The translations under genes were made by a program, and so were the position numbers. A stretch of 64,000 nucleotides of DNA from a bacterium (lineage in GTDB: Bacteria; Planctomycetota; UBA1135; UBA2386), in assembly GCA_030432695.1 (NCBI GenBank), contig JAUILN010000010.1, positions 240,910 to 304,909 of the forward strand, given 5' to 3'. This document shows, piece by piece, positions 1 to 9,237 of the stretch (positions are counted from its first letter, which is position 1; every line of letters starts with the position of its first letter). Below the pieces are notes generated by a model that saw nothing but the letters and a program-made list of their open reading frames with translations, ran no database searches and had not been told where the DNA came from.

Positions 1-1872
1 GTGCTGTACTTCCGCGCCGACGACGGCGTGCACGGCAGCGAGATCTGGCGCAGCGACGGCACCGCGGCCGGGACCACCCTGCTCACCGACAGCGCGCCGG
101 GCAGTGACGGCGCCGACCCGCGCTACCTCACCGCGCTCTCGGGGGGCCGGATCCTCGCGCGGCTCGAACTCCAGGCGACGGGTTCCGAGCTGTACACGAT
201 CGACACCGCGACGCAGACCGTCGCGTTGACCGCGGACCTGGACGTGCGGCCGGCCTCGTCGGATGCCGAGGCGTTGACGGTCACCCTCGACGGATCCCTG
301 CTGCTGGTCGCCGACGACGGCAGCCACGGCCGCGAACCATGGGTCATCGACCCGGACGGCAGCGCCCGCCTGCTGCTCGACATCCACGCCGGCACCGCCG
401 ACAGCGGAATCGAGCGCTTCCGCAGCGGCGTGGTGGGCGGCCGCGTCCGGACCTTCTTCTCCGCCCAGGACGGGATCCACGGCCACGAGCTGTGGACCAC
501 CGACGGGACCACGGCGGGCACCGTGCTGTTCGCCGACCTGAATCCCGGCACCGAGAGCAGCTATCCCTGGGAGGTCGTGTTCAGTGGCGGCCTGGCCTAC
601 TTCGCTGCGTCGGGCACCGCGGGGCGGGAGCTGTGGGTCACCGACGGCACGGCCGCCGGCACGCGCGTCCTCGACCTGATCCCCGGCAGCTCGGGGAGCT
701 ACCCCAGCGACCTGATCGCCTTCGCCGGGATGGTCGCCTACACCGCCGACAGCGGCAGCGGCATCGAACTGCACGTCTCCGACGGCACGCTGGCCGGCAC
801 GCGGATGGTGGCCGACCTCGCGACCGGCTCCAGCTACCCGCACGGCTTCGTGGTCCACGAAGGCGAGCTGTTCTTCGTCGCCGACACCGACGCCACGGGC
901 GAGGAGCTGTGGAAGACCGACGGCACCGCCGCCGGCACACAGCTGGTCGCGGACCTGAGGAACGGCAGTGAGGGCAGCGAGCCGTACGACCCGGTGAGCT
1001 TCGGCGGTCGCCTGTTCTTCGGCGCCGACGACGGCATCCACGGCCGCGAGCTGTGGAGCACCGACGGCACGACGGCGGGAACCACGCTGTTCCTCGACCT
1101 CGAGGCGGGCGCCGGCGGCGCGAACCCCGGCGGCCTGACCGCAGCGGACGGCGCGCTGTTCTTCGCGGCGTGGACCAGCACCGACGGCTACGAGATCTGG
1201 CGAACCGACGGCACCGCCGCGAACACCATTCAGGTCACCGACGCTCCCGGCACCGCCTCGACGGGGTACGAAGCGCTGCATGCGGTCGGCGGCGGGGTGC
1301 TGATCTCGGGCGACGACGGTGTGGTCGGCTACGAGCTGTTCTTCTCGGATGGCACCCTCGCCGGCACGGGGCTCCTGGCCGATCTGAACCCGGGTCCGAT
1401 CGGCGCCGACGCCTACGAGTTCGTCGACTTCGCCGGCTCGGTCTGGTTCACCGCCGACAGCGTCGACCACGGCCGCGAGCTGTTCCGCTGCACGGGCCTC
1501 GCGGCGGCGCGTGACCTCGGCGCCCAGTCGGTCGGCGGCGCGACACTCCACGCGACCGCGCCCATCCTCGGTTCGACCGCGACCCTGCGCTGGGACGACG
1601 GCCCGGCGAACGCGCTCGGCGTGCTGCTGCTCGACGTGCCCTTCACGCCCTACACCGACGGCCTGTTCCTGGCCGACAGCTACGCCGCGGTCAGCCCGTT
1701 CGGCGTCACCGTGGCGATGACGACCGAGTCGCAAGGTCTCGCCGCGCTACCGGTCCCCGATCTCCAGGGCCTCGCCGGCGTGCAGCTGCACACCCAGCTG
1801 TGGTGGTTCGACGGCGCGCAGACCTTCCCGATCACGCCGAGCAACGGCGTCGAGCTGACCCTGCAGCGCTGA
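1..1872 (+). CDS. ELWxTDGTxAGT-repeat surface protein, 5' partial
   Basis: The frame is open from the first base, so the true N-terminus (probably with a signal peptide) lies outside the window. The visible 623 residues hold about eleven copies of a roughly 45-60 residue unit centred on E-L-W-x-T-D-G-T-x-A-G-T (for example ELWTTDGTTAGT, ELWVTDGTAAGT, ELWSTDGTTAGT), each followed by a D-L-x-P-G-type turn. Later copies decay (EIWRTDGTAANT, ELFFSDGTLAGT, ELFRCTG). The last ~110 residues form a different, repeat-free domain of the sort that ends many secreted planctomycete proteins. The repeat family is known as hyalin-like or beta-propeller-like extracellular modules; function is not known. No neighbour gives a clue. 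Confidence 0.8.
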   Translation: MLYFRADDGVHGSEIWRSDGTAAGTTLLTDSAPGSDGADPRYLTALSGGRILARLELQATGSELYTIDTATQTVALTADLDVRPASSDAEALTVTLDGSLLLVADDGSHGREPWVIDPDGSARLLLDIHAGTADSGIERFRSGVVGGRVRTFFSAQDGIHGHELWTTDGTTAGTVLFADLNPGTESSYPWEVVFSGGLAYFAASGTAGRELWVTDGTAAGTRVLDLIPGSSGSYPSDLIAFAGMVAYTADSGSGIELHVSDGTLAGTRMVADLATGSSYPHGFVVHEGELFFVADTDATGEELWKTDGTAAGTQLVADLRNGSEGSEPYDPVSFGGRLFFGADDGIHGRELWSTDGTTAGTTLFLDLEAGAGGANPGGLTAADGALFFAAWTSTDGYEIWRTDGTAANTIQVTDAPGTASTGYEALHAVGGGVLISGDDGVVGYELFFSDGTLAGTGLLADLNPGPIGADAYEFVDFAGSVWFTADSVDHGRELFRCTGLAAARDLGAQSVGGATLHATAPILGSTATLRWDDGPANALGVLLLDVPFTPYTDGLFLADSYAAVSPFGVTVAMTTESQGLAALPVPDLQGLAGVQLHTQLWWFDGAQTFPITPSNGVELTLQR

Positions 1873-2006
1873 TCGGGACGGCCACGCGGCAGCAGGGCTG
1901 CAGACGGATGCGCAGAATTCTCCAGCCGGGTCCCGGGAACCCCGCGGCCGCGCTTGCCGGCCCAGCCGGCGGACGCGACCATCCCCGTCTCGCCCCAGGA
2001 CCCGCC

Positions 2007-3185
2007 ATGCCCGACCCGAAGCCGCTGCAGTTCCTCGACCAGGCCCTCGGAGCCCTCCGCAACCTCGGCCTGCTCCCGAGCGAGCCCGAGTCCGCGCCGA
2101 TCGTGCGGATCCTCGACCGGATCGCCGACCTGGAGCCCGACAAGACCGCGGCGATCGCCCGGACCTTGGCACAGGCGAGCCTGTTCAACCAGGTGGTCCG
2201 CGACCAGATCGACGCGATGCGGATCGGTGACCGCTACTCGGAGATCTCCAAGTCGTTCGACTCGATCCGCGACGACGCCAAGCGGATGGTCGAGCAGGTC
2301 GAGGACCAGAAGATCGACACCTTGGAGCGGCTGTCGAACATCTGGATGAAGGTCACCCGCGGCGACATCCCCGCGCGTTTCGACGAGATCAAGGCCACCT
2401 ACCTGGAGGTCGCCCGCGACACCGCCGACCAGATCGACCGTGAGCAAACGATCCTCAACGCCTACCGCGACTTCCGCACCGCGCTGAAGCAGGCCCAGGT
2501 GCTCGGCTTCGAGGTGCTCGCCACCGCCGAGCAGGCCCTGAACCGCAAGAAGGAAGGGCTCGCCAAGGTCGCCGCCGAGCTGGAGGCCTACGCCGGTGAC
2601 GACCAGGCCGAGCGCGCCAAGCTCGAGCTGGCGCGCGACCTCGCGCTGCAGGCCACCCAGGACGAGGACGAGCGCTACCAGATCGCCAAGGACCTCGCGG
2701 AGAACCTGTCGATCGCCTACTCGACGACCGAGGTGGTGATGGCGCGGATCCAGCAGATCACCGACTGCAAGCAGCGCGTCTACCGTCAGGCGGTGACCTT
2801 CTTCGGCACCAACGAGACGGTCTTCACCGCGCTGTCGGCGTCGTTCACCGGCATGCACGGCCTGCACGAGGGCACCGAGACGCTGGAGGCGATGCGGGAC
2901 GGCATCAACAAGAGCCTCGAGGTGCTCGGCGAGCTCGGCACCGAGATCCAGGAGCGCGCGCTGCGCGCCGGCTACGGACCGAACCTGAAGGCGGCATCGG
3001 TGGCGAAGCTGGTCGACGCGGTCACCGACTTCCAGGCCCGCAGCATCGAGATCATCGACGAGATGCGCGAGCTCAGCGCCGCCAACGAGCGCGAGGTCAC
3101 CGCGGCGACCGAGGCCGGCAAGCGGCGGATGGTGGCGCTGCAGCAACGCGCGGCGCGGCTCGAGACGACCGATGCGGGCGCCTGA
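2007..3185 (+). CDS. Coiled-coil protein, first gene of DUF6384-type cluster
   Basis: A 392-residue, soluble, strongly helical protein without signal peptide or membrane segment, rich in Glu, Lys, Arg and Ala with long heptad-like stretches. From memory it resembles proteins loosely annotated as 'cell surface protein' in pseudomonads that are co-encoded with DUF6384; key conserved stretches include SLFNQVVRDQ, FDSIRDDAKRM, TYLEVARDTADQ and a C-terminal E-M-R-E segment. The ATG at 2007 was chosen because the family-like start MPDPKPLQFL begins there; the frame is open further upstream but lacks similarity. It is followed after 22 bases by the DUF6384-like gene, so the three genes to 6188 look like one operon. 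Biochemical role unknown; a cytoplasmic partner of the membrane protein downstream is an inference. Confidence 0.7.
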   Translation: MPDPKPLQFLDQALGALRNLGLLPSEPESAPIVRILDRIADLEPDKTAAIARTLAQASLFNQVVRDQIDAMRIGDRYSEISKSFDSIRDDAKRMVEQVEDQKIDTLERLSNIWMKVTRGDIPARFDEIKATYLEVARDTADQIDREQTILNAYRDFRTALKQAQVLGFEVLATAEQALNRKKEGLAKVAAELEAYAGDDQAERAKLELARDLALQATQDEDERYQIAKDLAENLSIAYSTTEVVMARIQQITDCKQRVYRQAVTFFGTNETVFTALSASFTGMHGLHEGTETLEAMRDGINKSLEVLGELGTEIQERALRAGYGPNLKAASVAKLVDAVTDFQARSIEIIDEMRELSAANEREVTAATEAGKRRMVALQQRAARLETTDAGA

Positions 3186-3207
3186 GCGGACGCTGGGACG
3201 ACACCAC

Positions 3208-4674
3208 GTGAGCACCACGACCGAGGAACCGCAGGTCCCCGCCGAACGCGTACCCCTCGACCAGGTGATGCTGGCGATGGACGTGGTCGACACGCTGCGC
3301 CACCAACAGCAGTTGGTGGAGCGCGAGCTCGACGACGCGCGCCAGCAGGCCGAACTGATCGCGCGGATCCAGGGCATCTACGACGCGCAAGGCATCGAGG
3401 TCAGCGAGGAGACGATCGCCGAGGGCGTGCGGGCGCTGCGCGACGACCGCTTCGTCTACCGACCGCCGGAGCGGACCTGGCGGGTGCGGCTCGCCGAGAT
3501 CTACGTCGAGCGTGGCAAGTGGACGCTCCGTCTGCTGCTGGTCGCGGCGCTGGCCGTCGCCGGGTGGCTGGCATGGGCGCTGCCTGCCCGCGCCGAGCGC
3601 CGCCGCGAGATCGAGGTGTTCCAGTCACGGGTCGAGTCGGCGCTGGAACGCGCCGAGGACCTGGAGGCCCGGATCACCCGGCTTTCGGACGACATCGCCG
3701 GCGCGCGGGAGCGCAGCGAGGGCGCCGGCACCGCGGAACCCCTGCAGCAGGCCGAGGCTGGCCTCGAACGCGGCCGCGCAGCGACCGGCGCGGCGCTCGC
3801 GGACCTCGCTCCGCGCCCCGATGCTGCGGCGGCCGTCGACGGCGATGCCGCGACCGTCGGTCGCCTGGTCGACGCCGAGCGCAAGCTCGACCAGGCGCGC
3901 GCCGAACTCGACGCCGCACGGGTGCAGGTCGACGGCATCGTCGCGCTCGCCGCGACCCGCCTGGAGTTCGCTGCGCTCGAACGACGCATCGACGGACTCG
4001 AGCTGACCGACGGCGAACGGCCGCCGATCGATGCGCTGCGCGGCGAGGTCCGATCGATGCTCGACGCCGGCCGCGGCGCGCGGGCTGCCGCCCGGCTGGG
4101 CGAGTTGCGCGATGCGCTGGACGCCGTGCTCGCCGCCCGCGAAGCACGGACCGCGCTGGCTTCCCGCTTCGCCAGGATCCGCGCCGCGCTCGACGCGATC
4201 CCCAAGACCCCCGACGCGGCCCGCGAGGTCACCGCCGGGCTGACCGCAGCCCGCTCAGCGCTCGACGCCGGCGACTCCGGCCGGGCAGCCCGCGCGCTGG
4301 ACCGCCTGGAGGAACTCGCCACCACCCTGGAGCTGTCCTACCAGCTCCGGATCGTCTCTCGCCCCGGCACCCAGAGCGGCGTGTGGCGCTACCCGAACGG
4401 CGACCGCAGCAAGCGCAACCACTACGTGATCGTCGAGGCGATCGACGCGGCCGGCCGCACGCTGCGCCTGCCGATCACCAGCGAGGAGGACGGCAGCACC
4501 CGGACGGTGAAGCAGTTCGGGGTGCGGGTGCCCGAGCGGGTCTACGAGCAGGTCAAGGCCGACAAGCTCGACAACGGGTTGATCGACGCGCCGTTGGCCG
4601 GCGAGAAGACCCGCGGCGCGCTCGAGCCGACCTGGGTGCTCGAGGTCCTGCCGGGGAGGATCACGCGATGGTGA
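3208..4674 (+). CDS. DUF6384-like single-pass membrane coiled-coil protein
   Basis: About 488 residues. The N-terminal 100 residues (LDQVMLAMDVVDTLRH, then EGVRALRDDRFVYRPPE) match the pattern I remember for DUF6384. One transmembrane helix follows (WTLRLLLVAALAVAGWLAW, near residue 105-125), then a long Ala/Arg/Glu-rich coiled coil of ~230 residues and a compact C-terminal domain (from about SYQLRIVSRPG) that contains repeated Gly, Arg and aromatic residues. GTG 3208 was preferred because the conserved part starts soon after it; an ATG at 3172 in the same frame would overlap the upstream gene by 14 bases. The 3' end overlaps the next gene by 7 bases, indicating coupled translation. Likely an inner-membrane anchor of a three-protein assembly; function unknown. 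Confidence 0.7.
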   Translation: MSTTTEEPQVPAERVPLDQVMLAMDVVDTLRHQQQLVERELDDARQQAELIARIQGIYDAQGIEVSEETIAEGVRALRDDRFVYRPPERTWRVRLAEIYVERGKWTLRLLLVAALAVAGWLAWALPARAERRREIEVFQSRVESALERAEDLEARITRLSDDIAGARERSEGAGTAEPLQQAEAGLERGRAATGAALADLAPRPDAAAAVDGDAATVGRLVDAERKLDQARAELDAARVQVDGIVALAATRLEFAALERRIDGLELTDGERPPIDALRGEVRSMLDAGRGARAAARLGELRDALDAVLAAREARTALASRFARIRAALDAIPKTPDAAREVTAGLTAARSALDAGDSGRAARALDRLEELATTLELSYQLRIVSRPGTQSGVWRYPNGDRSKRNHYVIVEAIDAAGRTLRLPITSEEDGSTRTVKQFGVRVPERVYEQVKADKLDNGLIDAPLAGEKTRGALEPTWVLEVLPGRITRW

Positions 4675-6188
4675 CCCACTTCGATCGCGGCAGCGGGCGG
4701 CGGGGCGACGAGGTCTACGAGTCGCTGGCGACCGGACTGGCGCAGGCCGAGCAGCGGGTGCGCGGCCTCGGCGCCGAGCTCGATCGGCTGCGCCACGAGT
4801 CGGAGCACGCCCGCCACCAGGAGGTCGAGCGCACTGCGCGGCTGGCACGTGCGCGCCTCGATGCGCTCGACGCGGAGCAGGTCGCCGGTCCGCTCGACGC
4901 CGCCGACCAGGAGGCCCTGGAGCTGCTCGCCGAACGGGACCGGCAGCGCGACGACCTGGTGACGGAACTGGAGAACTTCGCGGCCGGACTGGCGCGCCTC
5001 GATGCGGAGCGCGACACGGCTCGCGACGCCCTCGCCGCGGCGGAGGCGGAACGCGACGAGCTGGTGCGCGCGACCCTCGCCCGACTCGCCGAGGACCCGG
5101 GCTACGTCGAGGCGCGCAGCCACGTCGAGTTCCTCACCGGCCGCGCTGCGCACGCCGCCGACAAGGCCGCGCAGGCCGAGGCCGACCGCGAGACGAAGCG
5201 CCGCCCCTACGAGGACGACAAGCTGTTCCACTACCTCTGGAAGCGCCGCTACGGCAGCCCGGAGTATCGGGCCTGGCCGGTGTTCCGGATGCTCGACGGC
5301 CAGGTCGCCCGGCTGTGCCGCTACCGGCCGGCGCGCGACGACTACGCGCTGCTCCTGGAGATCCCGAAGCGGCTGCGGGCACATGCCGAGGAGCTGGCCC
5401 GCGAGGCGAAGCAGGCCACCGAGCGCCTCGACGACACCGAGCAGGCCGCGCTGCGCGAAGCCGGGCTCGACGCGTGCCGGTCCGAGGTCGAGACCGCGCG
5501 CCGCGCGCTCGAAGCAGCCACCACGGCCTTCGACCAAGCCGAGCGTCGCCACGGTGAACTCCACGACCGGCTGGTCGCAATGGACGACGGCGAGGACCCG
5601 CTGACGCGCCGCGCCCTGTGGACGCTGCAGTCGCAGCTCGGCCGCGAGGACGTCGCGACGCTGCGCCGTGACGCCGAGGCGACCTCGCCCACCGACGACG
5701 ATCGTCTGGTCGTCGAACTCGGCCACTTCCGCGGCAAGCAGGAGACGCTGGCGAAGCAGATCGACGAGCTACGCGCACGCCACAGGAAAGAGATCGACGC
5801 GGTGGCCGAGCTGCGGACCGTCCAGCAGAAGTTCCGCCGCCAGGGCTTCGACCGCCACGACTCGGTGTTCGACCGCGACCTCGACGTCGGTGGCGTGCTC
5901 GCCGGGCTACTGAGCGGCGCGCTCCTGAGCCACGCCGCATGGCGGCAGCTGCGCGGCGCGCAGCGTTCGCTCCGGCTCTCGTCGGGAGCCATGACCGGCG
6001 CGCAGATCGCGGGCTCGATCCTCGGCGGCATCCTCAGCGCATCGAGTCGCGGGGGCGGCGGGTCCTTCGGGGGCGGCGGTGGGTCCTTCGGGGGCGGCGG
6101 TGGGTTCGGCGGTGGCGGGGGCGGATTCAGCTCCGGCGGCGGGTTCGGCGGTGGCGGGGGCGGCTTCCGTACCGGCGGAGGCTTCTGA
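4668..6188 (+). CDS. Coiled-coil protein with glycine-rich tail
   Basis: A 506-residue protein starting at ATG 4668, seven bases after a strong ribosome site (ggggagga, 4653-4660) and overlapping the DUF6384-like gene. Residues ~10-160 and ~230-330 are coiled coil; between them sits a conserved-looking globular stretch with KLFHYLWKRRYGSPEYRAWP, FRMLDGQVARLCRYRPARDDY. A short hydrophobic/small-residue segment (GVLAGLLSGALLSHAAW) precedes a tail of about 50 residues made almost only of Gly with Phe and Ser (GGGGSFGGGGG type). Such Gly/Phe-rich tails are low-complexity and may mediate self-association; that is inference. It completes the operon begun at 2007. No enzyme motif was recognised. Confidence 0.75.
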   Translation: MVTHFDRGSGRRGDEVYESLATGLAQAEQRVRGLGAELDRLRHESEHARHQEVERTARLARARLDALDAEQVAGPLDAADQEALELLAERDRQRDDLVTELENFAAGLARLDAERDTARDALAAAEAERDELVRATLARLAEDPGYVEARSHVEFLTGRAAHAADKAAQAEADRETKRRPYEDDKLFHYLWKRRYGSPEYRAWPVFRMLDGQVARLCRYRPARDDYALLLEIPKRLRAHAEELAREAKQATERLDDTEQAALREAGLDACRSEVETARRALEAATTAFDQAERRHGELHDRLVAMDDGEDPLTRRALWTLQSQLGREDVATLRRDAEATSPTDDDRLVVELGHFRGKQETLAKQIDELRARHRKEIDAVAELRTVQQKFRRQGFDRHDSVFDRDLDVGGVLAGLLSGALLSHAAWRQLRGAQRSLRLSSGAMTGAQIAGSILGGILSASSRGGGGSFGGGGGSFGGGGGFGGGGGGFSSGGGFGGGGGGFRTGGGF

Positions 6189-6224
6189 TCGGAGTCGGCA
6201 CCGCGACGGGGCTGCCGGCGCGGA

Positions 6225-7112
6225 TCACCCGCCTTCGACCCGGACCATCGCGGCGGCCGGCCACTCGGGTACACGAGCAGGGTCTGGAGCCGGCAGACCG
6301 TGGGCAGCGGCGACCTCGGCGAGCCCGACCGGCGCGCGGACCGGCAGCTCTGGACGATTGAGGTAGCGGTTGCCCTCCGCCCAGCCGCGTCGCCGAGCAG
6401 TCTGCGGGTGCCACAGATGCACCGGGATGCACCGGTGCCAGATGGACCTGCCACGGAAGCCGGCAACCCTCAGCCGGTTGCGCAGGTCGGAGTCTTCCCG
6501 GGCGGAGTCGACGAACGCCGCGTCCGGGCCGTTCACAGCCACGAGCGCCGCACGCCCCACCGACATGTTGAGCCCGTAGACCTTCGGCGAGCGCATCCGC
6601 CCGGTGAGGATGTAGCAGACGTTCTTGGCCTGCACGCGCCACATCCACACGCGCTGGTCGAACCGCACGAGCCCCTCGTGCTCGCCACGGTCGATCCGCG
6701 GGACGTCGAGGGTTGCGCTGACCTCCTGCGTCAACCGGGCGTGGCCACCGACCACGAACCGGTCCGGAGCAGCCGCGCGCAGGTGCTGACTCACCATATC
6801 CCGCATCGGCACGGTGTCGCCGTCGGTGAAGATCACCCACGGGGCCCGTGCATGGAGCACCGCGAGACACTGGGCGCGGGCCTTGCGGAATCCGTGGTCG
6901 GGCTGCCAGACGTGCAGCAGCGGCACCGGGAAGCCCTGGGCCCGCACCCGATCGATCAGCGCCCTGGTCTCCTCCCCCGAACCGTCGTCGGCGATCAGCA
7001 CTTCGAAGTCGCGCCGGTCCTGCCGCGCGTAGCCTGCCAGGACCATCTCCAGGTAGGCGGGACTCTCGTATGTGGAGATGACCACGCTCGCTCTCGACCC
7101 GCTCACCGCCAT
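6225..7112 (-). CDS. Family 2 glycosyltransferase
   Basis: A 295-residue GT-A fold glycosyltransferase. The N-terminus shows the standard nucleotide-sugar site (ASVVISTYESP at residues 8-18, then FEVLIADDGS at 36-45), a G-F-R-K-A-R segment at ~74-79 and the metal-binding DxD motif in FTDGDT (D97, D99). The C-terminal half (HLWHPQTARRRG) matches the 'N-terminal galactosyltransferase' type seen in polysaccharide enzymes. It is cytoplasmic, with no membrane helix. It faces away from the SGNH hydrolase gene (69-base divergent gap) and sits in a cluster of polysaccharide genes reaching 14.1 kb, so a role in glycan or surface polysaccharide assembly is likely; donor and acceptor cannot be read. Confidence 0.85.
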   Translation of the reverse strand: MAVSGSRASVVISTYESPAYLEMVLAGYARQDRRDFEVLIADDGSGEETRALIDRVRAQGFPVPLLHVWQPDHGFRKARAQCLAVLHARAPWVIFTDGDTVPMRDMVSQHLRAAAPDRFVVGGHARLTQEVSATLDVPRIDRGEHEGLVRFDQRVWMWRVQAKNVCYILTGRMRSPKVYGLNMSVGRAALVAVNGPDAAFVDSAREDSDLRNRLRVAGFRGRSIWHRCIPVHLWHPQTARRRGWAEGNRYLNRPELPVRAPVGLAEVAAAHGLPAPDPARVPEWPAAAMVRVEGG

Positions 7113-7181
7113 ACGCCAGGATCATGCGAAGGACCAGTCGGGCTCGCAATCCTGGAGGAACGCGACCCGAGTCCCGCCGAC

Positions 7182-8324
7182 ATGACTGCCAATCGCTTCT
7201 CCTGTTGGGCTTCGAGGCACCCCTGGCTCAGTCGAGCCGCGCTGCTCGGCTTGTCCCTCCTCGCCCTCGAGATATGCGCCCGGATCGCAGTCGGAATCGG
7301 CCTGGCCCCTTACAGCCGCTACCCGACCACCGCTGAGCCGACTCTGTGGGACGTCCTGTCACCGAGCTGGGGACCTTGGCGCCACCCGAGCGGCTCGGCC
7401 CACGTGATCACCCCGTGCTTCGATCTCGTGTACCGAGCCAACGCCGAGGGGATGCGGGATCGCGAACGCAGCCGCCGCAGTTCCGCGCAGCGGCGATTGG
7501 TGGTGCTCGGCGACTCCTTCACCGAGGGGATCGGAGTCGACCGAGCGACCCGCTTCACCGACCGGGTCGAGCACGACACCGGCCTCGAGTGCCTGAACTT
7601 CGGGCTGATCGGTTCGGGCTTCGTGCAGCACCTGCTGATCTACCGGGATCTGGCCCATGACTTCGACCACAGCCACGTCGCGCTCTTCACCCTGCCCTAC
7701 AACGACGCGTTGGACTCGGACCCGGACCACATCGACCGGTACGCGCCGTTCCTCGTCGCCGATGCGGAGGCGCCCGGGGGCTACCGCATCGACTACCCGA
7801 TGCCATTCGAAGACCGGCCGCGCGAGCGCCGCAGCCTGTCGGTCCGGATCCGCAACTGGCTCGGCAACAACCTGTATCTGGTGAACCTGGGACGCACCGC
7901 AGCCCGCACCCTGAAGAGTGACCACCGCGAGGCCCTGGCCGAACACCGCAGCTGGGACATGCCCAGCTACCGGACCTTCGGGCCACGCGAGCAGGCCTGG
8001 CTTTGCTGGTGCTACCGCCAGCTCGTCGCTGCCGCGGGCGGTCGGCCGGTGCACGTGTTCTTGATTCCGACCCGCCTCGACTTCGAAGACGCGATGACGC
8101 GCGAACCCGACGCGCCACGCGCGCCCGGCGACCTGCGCATCGGCCTGGAAGCGCTCGACCGGGAACTTCCCGATCTTCACGTCCACGACCTCCTGCCTCG
8201 CTTCGTCGACGACGCCCACCGACACGCCCGCACCTACGACGACTACACCCTGTGGTGCGACGGCCATTGGAACGCGCTGGGCCACGAGATCGCCGCGGCG
8301 GCACTGCGAGAGGTGCTCGACTAG
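7182..8324 (+). CDS. Membrane-anchored SGNH/GDSL-type hydrolase
   Basis: A 380-residue protein with an N-terminal membrane helix (near SRAALLGLSLLALEICARI) and a periplasmic SGNH hydrolase domain. Block I is VVLGDSFTEG with nucleophile Ser112; block II glycine is in FGLIGSGF; the catalytic Asp360-x-His362 pair lies in CDGHWNALGH near the C-terminus. The family includes acyl-esterases and polysaccharide O-acetyltransferase/deacetylase-like proteins. Start ATG 7182 gives a short basic N-terminus before the helix; the frame is open further upstream without a recognisable sequence. Placement beside glycosyltransferases suggests modification of an exported polysaccharide, which is inference. Confidence 0.8.
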   Translation: MTANRFSCWASRHPWLSRAALLGLSLLALEICARIAVGIGLAPYSRYPTTAEPTLWDVLSPSWGPWRHPSGSAHVITPCFDLVYRANAEGMRDRERSRRSSAQRRLVVLGDSFTEGIGVDRATRFTDRVEHDTGLECLNFGLIGSGFVQHLLIYRDLAHDFDHSHVALFTLPYNDALDSDPDHIDRYAPFLVADAEAPGGYRIDYPMPFEDRPRERRSLSVRIRNWLGNNLYLVNLGRTAARTLKSDHREALAEHRSWDMPSYRTFGPREQAWLCWCYRQLVAAAGGRPVHVFLIPTRLDFEDAMTREPDAPRAPGDLRIGLEALDRELPDLHVHDLLPRFVDDAHRHARTYDDYTLWCDGHWNALGHEIAAAALREVLD

Positions 8325-8327
8325 TCG

Positions 8328-8384
8328 CTGTCGCAGCCGGTGAGGTAGGCGGTCGTGGTCGGTGCCAGGCACCGACCGCGACAG
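8328..8384. repeat. Nested palindrome, copy 1 of a two-copy intergenic repeat
   Basis: Positions 8358-8384 (27 bases) contain the perfect odd palindrome GGTGCC-A-GGCACC at 8361-8373 flanked by an outer inverted pair ctgtcg (8328-8333) and cgacag (8379-8384). The 27-base part recurs with one difference at 45822-45848. Both copies lie between converging genes, so a REP-like element or a two-way transcription terminator are both possible; there is no U-rich tract. Confidence 0.6.
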
Positions 8385-8400
8385 ATCCGGGATGCGGTCC

Positions 8401-9237
8401 TCACACGGCGAAGCGCCGCAGTGCGCCCTTCAGGGAGCAGAACACCCCGTAGCAGACCAACCCTGCCGCCACCACGAGCAGAATCAGCCACCCGAACTCC
8501 TGGTTGCTGAGCAGCACGAGTGCCTCGCGCGAGCCACTCGCAGCCTTGTCGGCCTGGAAGCGCAGTGCACCGAGGACCACCTGGCTGGCGATTGCGCCGA
8601 ACACCACGCCGCGCGCCGCGAGGCCGGAGGCCGTGACGGTCTGCACCCCCTTGCGGGCCTTGGAGTCCAACCGCGCCAGATCCAGCTTCTCGGCCTCTTC
8701 ACCCTTGAAGGCCTTCACGATCTCGGCGATTCCGACCCCGAAGATCACCAGGCCGACGCCGCCGACCAGGATCCTGCCGCCCGGCTGTTCCATCAGGTCC
8801 GCCACCCACTTCGCCTTGCTCGACGACGAGCCGCCACTGGGCGCCGACACAGCCAGCGTGCCGGCGGTGATCGCGAGGCCGGTGTGGATGACGGCACTGA
8901 CGAGGTAGACCGCCCGCTGCAGCTTGCCCGTGGCTCCCCCGCCGGCCTTGTTCTCCGGGTCGGCGCCGAACTGCGCCCATCGCCAGACCGCGTAGCAGGC
9001 CAGGCCCAAGGCGATCACGCCGACCAGGATCCGCCCGAATGGCTGCTTCGCGATCTCGCCGAGGGCGCCCACCGCTCCGGTCGTCTTGCCGCCTTCGCCG
9101 ACCGCAGCGCCGATCGCGAGCGCACCGATCGCGACGTATACGATCGACTTCGCGTAGTAGCCGGTTCGTGCGATCGGCACCAACCACTGCTTGTCGGGCG
9201 CGAAGCCCGCAGACGTTCTGGATCCTGGAGTGTGCAT
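8401..9237 (-). CDS. DUF1206 integral membrane protein
   Basis: A 278-residue polytopic protein with the threefold repeated architecture of DUF1206: three similar units each holding two membrane helices and a conserved A-R-x-G-Y-x-A-K/R-x-x-x-Y/F-x-x-I-G start (ARTGYYAKSIVYVAIGAL near residue 23; the later copies are degenerate, e.g. ASGLAARGVVFGAIASQ). The helices are rich in Gly and Ala. Function of the family is unknown. The start ATG (9235-9237) gives a hydrophilic cytoplasmic lead of ~20 residues. It stands alone between a polysaccharide hydrolase and an ExoD-like gene on the other strand. Confidence 0.85.
   Translation of the reverse strand: MHTPGSRTSAGFAPDKQWLVPIARTGYYAKSIVYVAIGALAIGAAVGEGGKTTGAVGALGEIAKQPFGRILVGVIALGLACYAVWRWAQFGADPENKAGGGATGKLQRAVYLVSAVIHTGLAITAGTLAVSAPSGGSSSSKAKWVADLMEQPGGRILVGGVGLVIFGVGIAEIVKAFKGEEAEKLDLARLDSKARKGVQTVTASGLAARGVVFGAIASQVVLGALRFQADKAASGSREALVLLSNQEFGWLILLVVAAGLVCYGVFCSLKGALRRFAV

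Noticed and set aside
3519..4667. Upstream extension of the third gene of the 2-6 kb operon
   Set aside because: It overlaps the DUF6384-like gene in another frame and is Arg-rich; the ribosome site before ATG 4668 fixes the start.
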